From Sesamum alatum (taxonomy: Eukaryota; Streptophyta; Magnoliopsida; Lamiales; Pedaliaceae): 64,000 nucleotides of DNA. A program made the position numbers and the translations under genes. Location of the stretch: the NCBI GenBank assembly GCA_034509735.1, contig JACGWO010000006.1:8633001-8697000 (forward strand), written 5' to 3'. Numbering within the stretch: position 1 is the first letter of the stretch; the number at the start of each line of letters is the position of its first letter. Positions 1-11,460 of the stretch are shown here, one piece after another. A model generated the notes under the pieces. The model was given only the letters and a program-made list of their open reading frames with translations. It was not told the DNA's origin and searched no databases.

Positions 1-1040
1 CCATCAATGCCACAAGGGTCCAAGTATCTTCACGAAAGTCCTACATACAAAGGAGGACTAACTTGCAAAAGGGGTTATCACTCTGTTATTTAAGTCGGTA
101 ATATTCTTTACTAAATAAAATGAAAGGAAAACTTGAAGTGCAGTGAGAATAATGGTGAAATATGATACCGATGTGATATAATTCGTTGGAGTGAAAAAAC
201 GAGCTTAAGATAACTTCCAAATCAAGAGAGAGTAAGAGTTTGAGTGTGAGAGTGGATCGTACCAAAATGACTGCACAAGACGTCTATTTATAAGTAACCG
301 TGGAGCAACATCTGGAAAGTGGTTATGAAGAGCCATATATCATTTGAAAGCGACTTGTGTTGGCTATCCAAGAAAAGAATCCATTCGTGATTTGGACTCA
401 TATAAGACTGAGATATGACCTTTTTACCAAATTTTGCCCAGTCTGCCTGAAACGTCGAGAATTCGTTACTTGCTTATTAACAGCCCGATTGCAACCAGAT
501 TACTAGAAGTTTGTTGGAGATCTTTTAGCATGATGTGTTCCAATGTGTCAACAGTCTACATGACGTGTCCGCCCTCCTGTATGTTGACTAATCCTGCTGA
601 AGTGGACTTGTTCCTTGAGCCGGCTAGGTCAGTAAAGATGAAAAACAACTTTATGGGCTTTACCTTTCTAGTCATAGGCTAGCAAGTCCTAACCTACTGG
701 CTGCTAAGTAAGGGCCCACTTTCATGTTTTAGACTTTGTGAAAAAATGTTAAAAGGGTATCATCACTCCCTACCTACTCCAAAAGTGCAAAACGCAGTGT
801 TGGACAGTTGGAGTAGGAAGATAGCCCTGAAAAAAAGATTTTTTCCTCGCCTGTTCTCACCTATTAGGGGAAATCCTGCTGGGGTCGTAGTAGGTTATGA
901 CCTACTGAGCTATTTTGGTAAGAGAGTACTTTCGCCTGAAGGAGTCTCATGCACGTGTATTGATGGAAATTTTAACATATATGCAAAATGTAGTTAGCTA
1001 TGGTTGCGAAAGATAGAGGAGAGAGAGAGTACACTTGCCC
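1..1040. other. Unassigned sequence at left edge
   Basis: I recognise no gene or repeat family here. Short open frames exist on both strands, but none has a recognisable motif or compositional bias. A run at about 745-900 contains two partly similar stretches around the words 'ctacctactcc' and 'gttggagtagg', which are roughly complementary and could be a small decayed palindrome. Confidence 0.3.
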
Positions 1041-1133
1041 TATTAGTGGAACACACGCTCTATGATTGGTGGCACCTCAACAAATAGGAGAGAGGGACGC
1101 CGAGTCCAATGCGGATTGGACTGTTGGACTGCT

Positions 1134-3215
1134 GGTGTATTTAAGGCAATTTCCTCCTCTTCCCATTTACACACCTCCTTTGCTTTTGGGTAAGTTCCTT
1201 TCTCATTTTCCTCATTTTTCTTCACTTGTTCAAGAACAAAAAGTCTAATATCCTTTTTTTTAAAATTTCTACAGGTTTTCTCAAATTTCTAGTGCCACTT
1301 TCTATGCTAACCCTTTCTATCCCCCTAGTCGTTCTACAGGTAAGATTCCCCACTTCTTGCTCATTTTATTTTCCATTAGTTTGTTAACCAACAGTGTAGA
1401 TGAGACGGGGATGGAGGAAGTGACGATAGATTTGATATGGTCCTTTAATGAGGAGGGTGAAAGGCCCATTAGCTATGACTTTACCTCCCACGAAGGAGGT
1501 GAGAGGGAGGAGGAGGGCAACAATTAGAGAGGAGGTGGAAAGGAAGAAGGTTGAGGATAAGCTAGTGGCCTCAAGGGTGGAGACTTTTAGGGTATACCAT
1601 TCCTGATTCATGGAGAGAGATGAGAGGATCATTAGAGAATAGGATGGGATACCTGTTGAATATGTGACTTAGGTCCCTGGTGTTGATCATGACCGTCCAA
1701 ATTTTGCCCCCTAAGGGTTTTCTTTGCTTTTTCTTGGCCCAGCTGGAGGCTAGGTTATGTTTTTCCCTTATTGTTTTCTTCGTTGCCACACTGTTTAGGG
1801 TTCCCTTAAACCAACTGGTTCCTAAGTCCTTCAACCTGCTGGTGGGATTTTACTTTTTGGTGAGGAATTTAGGTGAGATCCCATCTACCACCCAGTTTTA
1901 TTATTTTTTCCTATTGAAAAAGGCGAGTGTTGCCTATTTTATTTATTGTCCGAAGGGTACTTAGTTTCTTCCTTCTAAGTCCTCTGTGAGGAGAGGAAAT
2001 GAAATTTTTTCTTTATTTCTTCCCCTTCATCTTGGAGATTTCCTCCTGTGTGGATTTTAGCCCCACCTGAACAATTGATCGCCTGTTTTCCAGCTCTTGC
2101 TAGATCGTTTGATTGTTTCTCCTTATGATCCTCACAAATTAGTTCACCCTACCCTTCTTCATCGCTTTGGTCCAAGCCCAAAAAAGGTCACCATGGATGA
2201 TGTTGCGGTATAATTCCTTGTATACTTGCTTGTGGTTATACTTGCTTGCCAGACAATTTGCTCATATGTATTAGGTACATGAAGACGCCTGGTGCTGGCT
2301 TCTCTGCTACAAACTGCTGAAGAGTCCCCCCTCCATTCCTGCTAGTTTTGTTTCCACAAAGGATCCCAAGGGCAAGAAATAGGCTAATCCCATCCCCACA
2401 CTTACTAAACGGACTAAGGGACAGATTCGCCCCCTTGCTCCTCTTGCCCCATGCCCTACTACTAGGGTGGTAATGCACACCCTGCTAAAGAGAGGGCTGC
2501 AAAGTAGAAGCTCATTCTGATTGGAACTTGAATGAGAAGCACTCCTTGCTGCAGGAAGAGGGTGAGAACAGCTTGGTCGCTAAAATCCTAAAGGGGGTCC
2601 AACCACCCCTAGATAAGACCTACATGAATTCCTTTCCCAGAGCACAGAGCTTTGACTTGTTTGATTCCTTTCTTTCCAAGGTGAGTACCAACAGTATGTT
2701 TATTAAGTTTGATTGTAAATGCAAGTGATAACTTAACCTAACAAATGGTTTGTGAAGTGACCATGCTGGGGGTGGCTTGCTCGGTTGGTTATCCCAAGGA
2801 GGTCCTCTGTCATAGGACACTCTCAGGAGGGTAGCAGAGCTGAAGAAGATGAGCATAGAGAAGGACCGGGTGCATGAGGAGGATATGGTGAGCATCCGCC
2901 ATCTGAGGGATGGGATCACGGACTTTCACACCCTCCTAGAGCAAGCCTTTCTGAGGCAGGAGCAAATATGGAAGGAGGTGATTTGCGATTACCCAACCAC
3001 TGAGAAAGGAAATGAGATATTGGAAGGGATATGAGTATGTCGCCGCGGACTGCACCCTAGAATTCTAGAGCTTGTTGGCCGACCATGTTCTGAAGTGCTA
3101 TTATTATGGATTTTGAACCTGTTCATTACAATTCACGGATGCCGACTACCCTCTATAAGGCGCAACAACCTCTGTTTTGGACATAAATGCTGGATTAGCT
3201 GATTTGTAAATTTTC
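1134..3215 (+). mobile_element. Decayed retroelement-like region with gag-like remnant
   Basis: A TATA-like word lies at about 1136-1142, followed by a pyrimidine-rich leader. About 1.7 kb downstream is a charged, helix-forming frame (2849-3034) that continues across a stop into a second stretch ending near 3215 with residues like 'TSVLDINAGLADL'. That order, a coiled coil followed by a short conserved tail, resembles gag-like proteins of plant non-autonomous retroelements. No RT, integrase or LTR pair is visible. The family assignment is inference and weak; the region could also be a decayed host-gene fragment. Confidence 0.3.
2849..3034 (+). pseudogene. Coiled-coil gag-like fragment
   Basis: A 61-residue frame rich in E, R, K and L with heptad-like spacing. 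It ends in a stop and is followed in another frame by a readable stretch containing 'ADHVLKCYYYGF', then another stop, then 'DINAGLADL'. The broken but readable continuation indicates a decayed longer protein. I do not recognise a specific family beyond the general resemblance to plant retroelement gag-like coiled-coil proteins. No neighbouring polymerase genes support it. Confidence 0.3.
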
Positions 3216-3330
3216 AAAAAAAGATGAAATATTTGTAATTATGCCAAACCTCAGTGAAGGTAATTATAATTTACCCAATAAAAATATTTTCATTATGATT
3301 ACATCGGGAACGAGGGGATAAATAAAGGAA
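3196..3330. repeat. MITE-terminus-like repeat
   Basis: The stretch 'taattatgccaaacctcag' followed by 'gtaattataatttaccc' closely matches the right end of the small element at about 32570-32850 ('gattatgccaaaccag', 'ggttattgtaattc'). It is probably one end of the same MITE family. The other end is not identified. Confidence 0.4.
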
Positions 3331-4530
3331 AAAATACAAGCAAACCCACATGATATTACAGATGAGCAAATTATCCTCTATAAAATAACAATTTATCTTC
3401 TTGTATTTTTTAAATACAACGCTTCAAAATAAATAAAATTACAATTACAATGCTTCAAGTAATTAATGGACTAATCTCGCCCCATCACAATGAGAAACTT
3501 TTTCCCAATTTGACCAAGATTTCAAATGAGAAAATTTTGGTGGTCCAGATCATACACAATATGCACTAGTTTTCCTAAACCTCAATGCCTGTGAATAAAG
3601 ATCTGGTGAATATTTAATCAATTCCCTATCATGCCTTGTTCACCTCACCCAATTTTTAATTCTGTGAACAAAAGATATATATTGTTAAATAATTGGTCTA
3701 TCAAGTATTCAGGTACATGAATTATTCATTTACTTTCACTAATAAATATATTTTTCTTTCTGTGAGTTGTCACTTGGCGACAAATTACGGGATCCATGTA
3801 TCACTCATCGTGGGCCTTGTGGTTGTGTATCCATACTATTATATAAAAGAAATATTTTTTTATTCACAAATGGCGGTTAATGATACCGTCACATCATTTT
3901 TTGTAATGCAAAAAATAACCCTCAACTGATATGATAATTACTTTATTCAGCTTTTTAAATTCTATATTAATTGATAAATTAATTTTTTCTTTCTTTCCTT
4001 CTTTTTTTAATGTGATATGTCAGTTTATATATTTTAATTTTATTTATAATATATTTTAAAATATAAAAATTATTTATTATATGCACACAAGAACGACATG
4101 CCACGACGGCTACTATATATTAAAATGCACTGTGTCCACACATATGATTAACGTGTCATAAATTATATATCTTAAAGATATATTATATCATTGTTGCGTT
4201 AATTAAGCACAAATCCAGTATGGACGTCGAACGTAAACACAATTCGATCTTCCTACCCATCCAAACAGAGTCTGAAACCAAGTTTTTGATTTTGTTTTTT
4301 TTTTTTTTTTTTGGTTCGTGATAGAACACTCCATCAATTTTCCCTATGGGAAGAACTCCAGCAGGAAGAAGGAAGAAGATGAATTTTTTTAGTAAAATGA
4401 TTTCTGCCGTTTTTTATTATTGACATTTTCTTAAATACACGTATAATAATAAGGCCACTACAATCAGCCATGCTCAACAATTTTCCAGTCCTTTTCTAAC
4501 AACCATTTGTCCTACACTTAATCCTTTATT
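3331..4530. other. AT-rich spacer
   Basis: No gene is recognised. The stretch is AT-rich and holds a poly-T tract at about 4293-4312. The single longer open frame (3693-3929, plus) is low-complexity and hydrophobic with no family motif. Confidence 0.5.
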
Positions 4531-5270
4531 CTAGTAGTAGTCCAGCAGCTTAATTGGCTTAGTGGGCAGGCGGTGGGATTTTCTCAGAGTGGGCCCAGGA
4601 GGAAGTTTAGAGCCTTCTTCATTGTTAGGCTGTTGCACGGCCCTATCATTGCCGTCGTCTTCAGAACGAACCTTGTCCTCAAGGTTGTAATTGTAAAAGT
4701 CCACACAAAAATCCGCTTGAGAAACCCAAGCGGCATCAGCCTCATCCCGACCTTCCCACTGAACCAGCAGCTGCGCCGAGGCCAGGGAGGATCCAACGCG
4801 GCACGCCAAGATGAGGAGAGGGCGGCGTTTCGAGATGGGTCCCAAGATCTCTTGTGGGAGTGTGTCACCATTGAAAGGAGGTTGGTTGCGAAAGGGTTTG
4901 AGCAGCGAAATATGGAACAGGGGATGGATGCGGACGCCGGTGGGGTGCCCCAGTTCGTAGAACACTGGCCCGATTCAGCGGAGTAGGCGAAAAGGCCCGT
5001 AAAATCGACGGCTTAGTTTATGGGAAAGAGCGTCGGGCGACCGCTTGTTGACATATGGTTGCAGCCGAAGTAAAGCCTAGTCGCCGACCTCCAGGGTAAG
5101 GTCTTATCTGTGGTTGTCAGCTTGATCCTTCATCCGATGGCGGTCTTGTCTGTGGTTGTCAGCTTGAGTCTAATGGCGGGCTCAAGCTAAATGAAACTTG
5201 GCCAAAGCCAGGATGCCTTTTGCGGATTTGCTGAAAGTCGCCCATGGTCGCGATTGGTGTGTCGTTGCAC
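4531..5270 (-). pseudogene. Gypsy integrase C-terminus and chromodomain-like tail, element A
   Basis: Minus-strand frames read from about 5250 down to 4531. They show the linker typical of chromovirus integrases ('LRLQPYVNKRSPDALSHKLS', then 'RFYGPF'), the joint motif 'IHPLFHISLLKPF', and a chromodomain-like 'LLVQWEGRDEADAAWVSQ'. In chromoviruses this tail targets integration to chromatin marks. A tandem duplication of about 20 bp ('ctgtggttgtcagcttga') sits near 5106 and 5149. No RT of the same copy is adjacent. The upstream neighbour (5277-8709) has its own, different chromodomain tail, so this is a separate truncated element in the same orientation. Confidence 0.75.
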
Positions 5271-5276
5271 GATTTT

Positions 5277-5439
5277 TGTTGATAATGGAGAAGGGGATGG
5301 GGAAGTAGAGAGAAAGATTGAGATGAGAGAAATTCAGACTGGAAATAATACTTCATTAATTGCCAAATAGGAAACCCTAAATGCTTTAAATGGTTTAGAA
5401 TTACATTAAAATGCAAAAGGGAATTTTAAATTCCAACAG
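5277..5439 (-). repeat. Short LTR-like segment, TGTTG...CAACA
   Basis: On the minus strand this 163 bp segment begins TGTTGGAATTT and ends TTATCAACA, so its ends are 5 bp inverted repeats of LTR type. The sequence immediately upstream on the minus strand contains a purine-rich run (GAGCTGGGAGC) like a polypurine tract. It lies directly after the polyprotein end of element B. It is short for a chromovirus LTR and no partner LTR is found near 8.7 kb, so it is either a truncated 3' LTR or an unusually short one. No matching 5 bp target duplication is seen. Confidence 0.5.
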
Positions 5440-5581
5440 ACAAAAAAGCTCCCAGCTCGCAATTGGTTCATCCTCTTTGGTCGGGCATGCCTTAGTCAGT
5501 TGACTTGAGCATCGGTTTCAGCTCCTCAGCTCTGGACTCGCCGCGTGGCTTCTTGTCAGGGCCATAAATGAGCTGCAGATG

Positions 5582-6358
5582 CTACCTCTTTTCCCCTAAT
5601 TTCTCTTCTTGCGCATTAAACCCTAATTCCTCATAAACGACAGCGTTTGGCCTCAACACTTTAAAATCTGCCTCAAATTCTGAAAAACCCTCGATCAGAC
5701 GGCCCAATTTTTCCTGCTCAATCCGATGGTTCCCGAGTAAAAGCGTGTTTTCACCTAAAGTTGTTACATTTCTCCCTCCTTTTTTGGATCCTTGTCCCCA
5801 AGGATCAAAACCTGGGAATTTTACAGCCATCACATGGTAATCCTCCCATGTAGCTTGATCAGGAGAAGCATGAGACCAGTGTATTAGGACTTGAGGAACA
5901 CCCACATTGTTCCTTGGGATTAATCTCCTTGCTAAAATGGCTATAGGATACACCTTGAACACCTCATCTTCTAACTCGGGCAGGTTTATTAAAGGAATAT
6001 ACTTTGAACCAATCTTCTTTTTTAGAAAGGAAACATGAAAAACTGGATGTATTTTAGATTTTGATGGAAGAGCCAACCTGTAAGCAATCTTTCCCACCTT
6101 CTCCATAACCTTATAAGAGCCGAAGTACTTGGCAGATAACTTCAGTTGTTTCGTGAGCATGTTTTCACCTAAAGTTGTTACAGTCGTCGTCCATGTGGTT
6201 GACAACCGATCGCGGGGAATGCCCGTACAACACTTGGAATAGGGCATCCCAATTGATGTATGATGAGTGGAATTATACCAAAACTTCGCCAGATGCAGGA
6301 ACTGAAACCAACGGCGTGGTTCCTCACTTACGAAACAATGCAAATAAGTTTCGAACAC
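5582..6358 (-). pseudogene. Gypsy integrase end plus chromodomain, element B
   Basis: A minus-strand frame of 258 codons. It starts inside the integrase core ('LAKFWYNSTHHTSIGMPY' corresponds to the region around the last catalytic residue of plant gypsy integrases). It continues with 'KLSAKYFGSYKVMEKVGKIA', 'IHPVFHVSFLKKKIG' and a chromodomain-like 'VLIHWSHASPDQATWEDY'. The linker normally present between the core and 'KLSAKYFG' is missing: the sequence jumps at 6160-6182. A 23 bp direct repeat occurs at that point and again at 5746-5768, so residues 'VTTLGEN' appear twice. The tail after the chromodomain is therefore probably rearranged. Confidence 0.8.
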
Positions 6359-7050
6359 ACTATTGAGGACTTCGGTTTAGCCATCTGACTGAGGATCTCG
6401 TGCTGCTAAGTCGGAACAGGTCTTGCCAGAATTAACTTAGAAAGAGGTGGTCCCTCGCCGACGATGGATTTTGACAACCCAAGGAGTCTGCAAATCACCT
6501 GAGAAAAAATGGAAGCTAGGGAGACTACTGTGAATTTAGTAGGGCGCCTGATGAAGTGGACATATTTCGGCAGGCGATCAACCACAACCTAAATCAGGGT
6601 CCTACCACCGGAAGAAGGTAAATGAGTGATGAAGTCCATGCTTAAGTCTTCCTAGACCCACTTGGGAATTGGTAATGGCTGAAGAGTTTCAAATGGCTTT
6701 TGTGTGATAGACTTGTTTGTGTTGATAGGTTGCACATTGGCAGTAAGCCTTACTGTCGGCCATCATCTTAGAGGTGACCCGTGCCCCGGAGTGGCCGCCC
6801 GCCGGTGTGGCATGATACCCAAGTGTAAAAACACGGGCTTTATACATCACCAAGTCTATATTGATAGTAAAAGAAAAGGCGAAGAACTGTGGGAAAGTTG
6901 AGTTTGGAGCTTTTGACCTACAGGGTGAGACGAGTAAAATGCCCGCAGCTGATCGATGATGTTGGGTGTGATGGTTAACACCGAGGAAAATAGGAGGGCA
7001 GAGGCGGCTGGGTGACAGGACGACGAATCAACCATGGAATTTTGACGTCC
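6359..7050 (-). pseudogene. Gypsy integrase core, element B
   Basis: Broken minus-strand reading shows 'DFITHLPSSGG', 'VVVDRLPKYVHFI' and a following stretch that matches the usual order of a plant Ty3/gypsy integrase core: first catalytic Asp, then the VVVDRLSK-like block. It is interrupted by stops (for example after the 'GGRTLI' block) and frameshifts, so no functional DDE enzyme can be made. It joins the integrase tail at 6358 and the RNase H region at 7143 in the expected RT-RH-INT order. Confidence 0.7.
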
Positions 7051-7142
7051 TGGAGTGTAATGTATCTCAAAGTCACACCTAAGGAGCTTGGTAAGCCACT
7101 TTTATTGAGCTGGTTTATGAATCGTTTGATTAAGTAGCCCCT

Positions 7143-7440
7143 TTAAACTTCGTTGATCTGTAAAGACCCTAACTTTCTAGTTAACATGTACTGCCTCCAC
7201 TTATAGACTGTCGCAGATATGGCAACAATCCCTTTTGTATGCTGATGCCGCTTGCATACGAAGACACAATTTTTTACTAAAGAACACAATTGGGCGAGGA
7301 TATTGCGATAAAAAAACACCCCCGCAACTAGTTCAGAAGCATCTGTAGTAACATCAAACGATTGCGTTAAGTGGCGGAGGTGTAGAACAGATAGCTTCAG
7401 CTTCGCTAGTTTGAGGGTGTCGAATGCTATTGCCACCGCG
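7143..7440 (-). pseudogene. Gypsy RNase H domain, element B
   Basis: A 97-codon minus-strand frame contains 'SFDVTTDASELVAGVFF', the first catalytic Asp region of a Ty3/gypsy RNase H, followed by 'GIVAISATVYKWRQYMLTRK', the helix that follows the second catalytic residue in chromovirus RNase H. A normally acidic residue of that helix (E in ELYAI-type motifs) appears replaced. It is bounded by RT upstream and integrase downstream on the same strand. Confidence 0.75.
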
Positions 7441-7474
7441 GGGTTCCATTTGAAGGCTTGGTATTTCGAGAAGG

Positions 7475-8240
7475 TCAGTTAGAGGACACGTGATGGATGC
7501 ATAATGACGGACAAAACGTCGATACTACCCCATCAGCCCGAAGAAGACGCGCAATGCTGTGAGCATTGGGGAGGGGGCCATTCTGTGATGAGTCTCCATT
7601 TGGTGGGATTAGCCGAAACCCCGGCTGCAGAGATGACATGTCCCAGATAATCGACTGAGAGAACTCCAAAATGATAGTTGGAGATTTTAGCAAAGAAGCT
7701 GTTAACATGAAGAACCTGCAAAACGGTCCTCAGATGCTGCAAATAAGAATCCCAACAGGGGCTGTATATGAGATATTGTCGAAAAGGACCAGTACAAAAT
7801 GCCTGAGGTATGGACGGAAGAGGCATTCACAACGACATGGAATATGGAAGGTGCGTTAGTGAGCCCGACGGGCATAACCAAGAATTTGAAGTGCCCATCC
7901 ACGGTTCGGAAGGCGGTCTTGTGGACGTCCACCGGGGTAATCTGGTGGTAGCTTGCCCTTAAGGCGAACATAGAGAATATTGTCGTTCCATGTAATTTGG
8001 GCAACTCATCGACTATTGGAATGGGAAATCTGTCCTTGATTATAATGGCGTTCATCCCTTGGTAATAGGCGTAAAAATGCTAGGTTCCATCCTTTTTCTT
8101 TACCAACAAAGTAGGGGAAGAAAAGGGACTATTACTAGGCTGGATAATCCCCTCGCGCAACATTTTGGAGATGAGTTGTGCCATGATTTTTAGTAATTTG
8201 GGTACCTATTTGACTTGATACTGACTGGAGGGTGGTTGGA
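7475..8240 (-). pseudogene. Gypsy reverse transcriptase, element B
   Basis: Overlapping minus-strand frames give a readable chromovirus RT: '[20 protein letters not shown]' near 8130, 'IIIKDRFPIPIVDELPKLHG', 'ASYHQITPVDVHKTAFRT', 'FLVMPVGLTNAPSIF', then 'SVDYLGHVISAAGVSANPTK'. The catalytic YxDD block is not intact: the region where FxDDILIYS-like residues belong reads about 'YWSFSTISHIQP' or 'QYLIYSP', so the active site is lost. At least two frameshifts and several stops are present. Confidence 0.8.
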
Positions 8241-8709
8241 GAGGAGGTGTAATTTGTGATCTTAAAGCCGAGTGGGGGGAAGGCCCTTAGGCATGGAGAA
8301 AACTAGTGGGAAGGACGTTAGGATGTGGTATAAGTCGGCTGGGTAAGATTTTGTCGGAATGATAGGGGGTGTTTGGGGGGTGTGAGTAGTGTGGTCTTGG
8401 TTGGGAAAATTGCCGGTGTGCATGGACAGTAAACAACAAGACGCTTATGGTGTCCTCTATGGTGTCCGTGGTTATAAGGAAGCAAATTTTAGATAATGTG
8501 GCAAGTTGGGGCATGGAGGAGGATTAATTGGACAACGATATAAGTCGACCATCATGGTAGAAGTGCATCGAGGGAATCAAATAATCGGAGAGGAAAGGTC
8601 CCAAGGAGCTCAACCATTGTACCCATAAAATGATGTCAAAACAAATTTTTAATATCTCCCAACCACTTTGGGGCAAATTGCAAAAGATTTCCCCCAATTT
8701 CAGCACCAC
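8241..8709 (-). pseudogene. Gypsy protease end and PR-RT linker, element B
   Basis: Minus-strand reading from 8709 shows 'FDIILWVQWLSSLGPFLSDY', equivalent to the 'VILGxQWL..LGPI' block at the end of plant chromovirus proteases. 'FPLVFSMPKGLPPTRL' and 'DHKLHLLSNHPPVS' follow, the usual linker in front of RT. Nothing of gag is recognised upstream, so element B is truncated at about 8.7 kb. Stops interrupt the frame. Confidence 0.65.
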
Positions 8710-10079
8710 ATGAGTCGTGATGTCTCTGTTAACTTCTAATGGTCAGTTGGCGAGAGGGATTAAAACTATTCCAAAATGATTTAATTGTGGTCCAAAAGTG
8801 TAACTCATGAATAAAGAGGGATGAAAATTTTTAGTGGTATTTTAGAGGAATCAAAAATGTATTTATCCCTATATAAGACACTAATCAAAACTTAAATCTA
8901 TAAATATATATAATAATGAATAAATATCAAAATTTAATTGCAAATAAAAATTATCAATCTTATTAAATTAAAAGTGTTGTTGAAATTTTTGAAAGAGTGA
9001 TTTCTCAGTAAGTAATTTTATTTTAATATTAATAGATAAAAAATATCATGTCCCCCGCCTTGAAGAGAAGTCTTAACAATAATATAATAAATAATTAAAT
9101 CTAAAACCTTATAAAGTACTCAATACAATTGAATAAATACGCCCTCATGAGACAAATAGAACTATTTTAATATTTTAAAATAATTTAGTCATTTCAAATT
9201 AAGTTTTTATTAGAAAAAATTGAGCCCTAGTATAATACCCTGAATTAATTAATAAATTAGAAATAAAAGATATTGATAAAACAAAAGAACAAATATAACG
9301 TTCCAAATATAATTAGCAGAAAAACATTAAAAAATAATATTTAAAATTATAGTATAAAAAAATAGCACATTAACATGTTAGTTGCATAGTATAATTATGT
9401 TCTTTAGAAATAAAGTTTTTCAATTATTATAATAGATGAAAATTAATTTTTAGAGAACTCCGATATATTTATGAATTGGATATTCATAAAATTTTTCAGA
9501 TTCTTTTACTTTGTCGTTATTGTGTACATTTTAATTTGATTTATAACAAAACAAATAGCACCACAATCTATAAATCTTTTAGAGTATTTCAAAATATATA
9601 ACAAATATAATTATCAAGAATGAATTCACACATGAATTAGCTTTTTTATTTTAAATGGAACTAGAGGATAGAGCATAAATTAATAAAGTATTTTCTCTAA
9701 GATGAAAGAATAAATTAATTTTGTTTATCCCTTCACAATAGCATAAAAGTAAAATAACAATAAAAATGATTGAAATTAGAAAACGTTACAATAACATAAC
9801 TAGATTTAAAATCTAAATATAATAGTTGCTATTGAAATATAATTAACATAACTATATATATTGGGTCTCTAGATGTAATATATAATTATTTTGATACTAA
9901 GGCTTTATTCAATTTGAATTATTTTTTTCTTAAATATGACTAACAATTGTTATATAATTTCAGAAACATTTTTAGAAACAAAGTGATATTCATAAAAGAA
10001 AACTAAAAATTAATATATGGCATATAATTTATATTAAAAAAATAAGAAAAGTCAAATGCAAAACAAATATTAAAATGAT
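8710..10079. other. AT-rich spacer
   Basis: No gene, RNA or repeat family is recognised. The stretch is strongly AT-rich, with many short A or T runs and no open frame longer than about 60 codons. Confidence 0.5.
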
Positions 10080-10422
10080 CACTACACAAAAAAATCAAAC
10101 TTTTGGAAAGGTTTCCAATTTATTTGTAACTAGTTGTCGAATTTTCGAATGGTTTTTGTGAAAGTCAGCTACCCGTCCCCACTGGACAAGTCGGAAAAAC
10201 TTTGTAATGCGTTTAATATATCCATTAGAATTTTAGATCATCTTTTGTAACAACTTTACAAACCCGATACCAAAGTTGACCGATATACAAATATAACTAA
10301 AATTGATTAGCAATTTTTGGAACGGCTAGTGTGTAAACTTTTCCAACGAGTTTAGCAACAATTTTTGTAACATATTTTTTGTTTATATTAGTTTAACTCG
10401 ATTTGCAATATTTTTTGTGGTG
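10080..10422. mobile_element. Small non-autonomous CACTA-type element
   Basis: It begins CACTACACAAAAAAATC and ends ATTTTTTGTGGTG, so the reverse complement of the right end (CACCACAAAAAAT) matches the left end: CACTA-type terminal inverted repeats. The flanking triplets are gat (10077-10079) and aat (10423-10425), a possible 3 bp target duplication with one change. Internal repeats of 'tttttggaacg' and 'ttttgtaac' resemble subterminal motifs. It has no coding capacity. It abuts the truncated end of the Tat-type element. Confidence 0.65.
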
Positions 10423-10429
10423 AATTTCG

Positions 10430-10945
10430 GAATAGTTTATTTCTAAGTCTGTATCGATATTTAGAATCGATTTTGTAGCTTTTGGTGATGCTAAAGCCAA
10501 GCTTGGCAAGCGCATCAGCTTGTTTGTTATCTTTTCTTGGCACATGCTCGATGTCTACGTCTCCAAGCCATCCCATGAGTCTTTTGGCATAGTCAAAATA
10601 TGGAAATAGCTCGGGTTTCTTAACTTTGTATAATCCAAGAAGCTGATTGATCACCAATTTAGAGACTCCATACACTTTAAGGTGCAATTGCTTTATATCA
10701 ACCACCATCTCGAGACCAAGGATAAGAGCTTGATATTCGGCGACATTATTGGAGCAATTCTGAGTTGGAGTGGAGGACTATGGCAACATTTATCCATCGG
10801 ACGTGACAAATATGACTCCAGCACCGACTCCTTCTTTGTGTGAAGCTCCATCAAAGTACATCTTCCAAGGAGGGGTGACTTCAATGACAAGGACATCTCA
10901 TCAGGGAGATCGTTAGACAACTCGCACTCCGCAGGAAGAGGGTGA
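10430..10945 (-). pseudogene. Additional RNase H (aRNH), Tat-type gypsy element
   Basis: Minus-strand frames contain 'EYQALILGLEMVV'-like residues before 'VVDIKQLHLKVYGVSKLVIN', then 'YAKRLMGWLGDVDIEHVPRK' and 'DNKQADALAKLG'. This is the second, RVT_3-type RNase H that follows the standard RNase H in Tat-lineage elements. The catalytic Asp of the usual GDSxLV motif reads GVSKLV, so it is mutated. Nothing of an integrase follows: the element stops at the CACTA-type insertion at 10422. Confidence 0.75.
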
Positions 10946-10949
10946 TCAA

Positions 10950-11460
10950 CTAAGAAGTTACGCTAAGTTGCCCCTTCACGGCCTTTTGAGAAACGTACAC
11001 AATTTTGAATAATTGCAGTTTATACCACCTTGCAAGCCTATCAGATAGAACTGGTTTTGACATGAAATACTTTAGTGGATTTGCCTTAAACACAAGTCGT
11101 ACAATATGTGCTTGGAAATAGTGCTTTAAGTTTTGGATTGCAAAGATGAGCGCCAAACATATCTTTTCAACCGGTGAGTATTTCAACTCGATAGGCATCA
11201 TCATTCTACTCTAGTAGTACAAAGCACTCTCTTTCCCATTATCATTATCTTGTGCAAGTAGAGCTTCGACTGAGCATTCTTGAGCGGCTATATAGAGAAT
11301 TAGTGGGCGTCCGGGTACTGGTGCCACCAATACAGGAGGTTTCATCAAGTAGGACTTTATGCTTTTGAAAACGTTACGACAACCTCCATTCCACTCAAAG
11401 GGAACGCCTTTTTTCATGATGCGGCTGAAGGGATGACAACGTCCAACCAAATTTGAAATG
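10950..11460 (-). pseudogene. Standard RNase H, Tat-type gypsy element
   Basis: The minus strand reads 'PGRPLILYIAAQECSVEALL' (position of the first catalytic Asp, here Ala, as is common in this lineage), then 'ELKYSPVEKICLALIFAIQN' and 'FMSKPVLSDRLARWYKLQL'. This is the degenerate RT-linked RNase H of Tat elements. It is continuous with RT upstream apart from a stop near 11210. Confidence 0.75.

Noticed and set aside
4573..4986. 137-codon plus-strand frame
   Set aside because: It is antisense to the chromodomain tail on the minus strand, which has clear family motifs.
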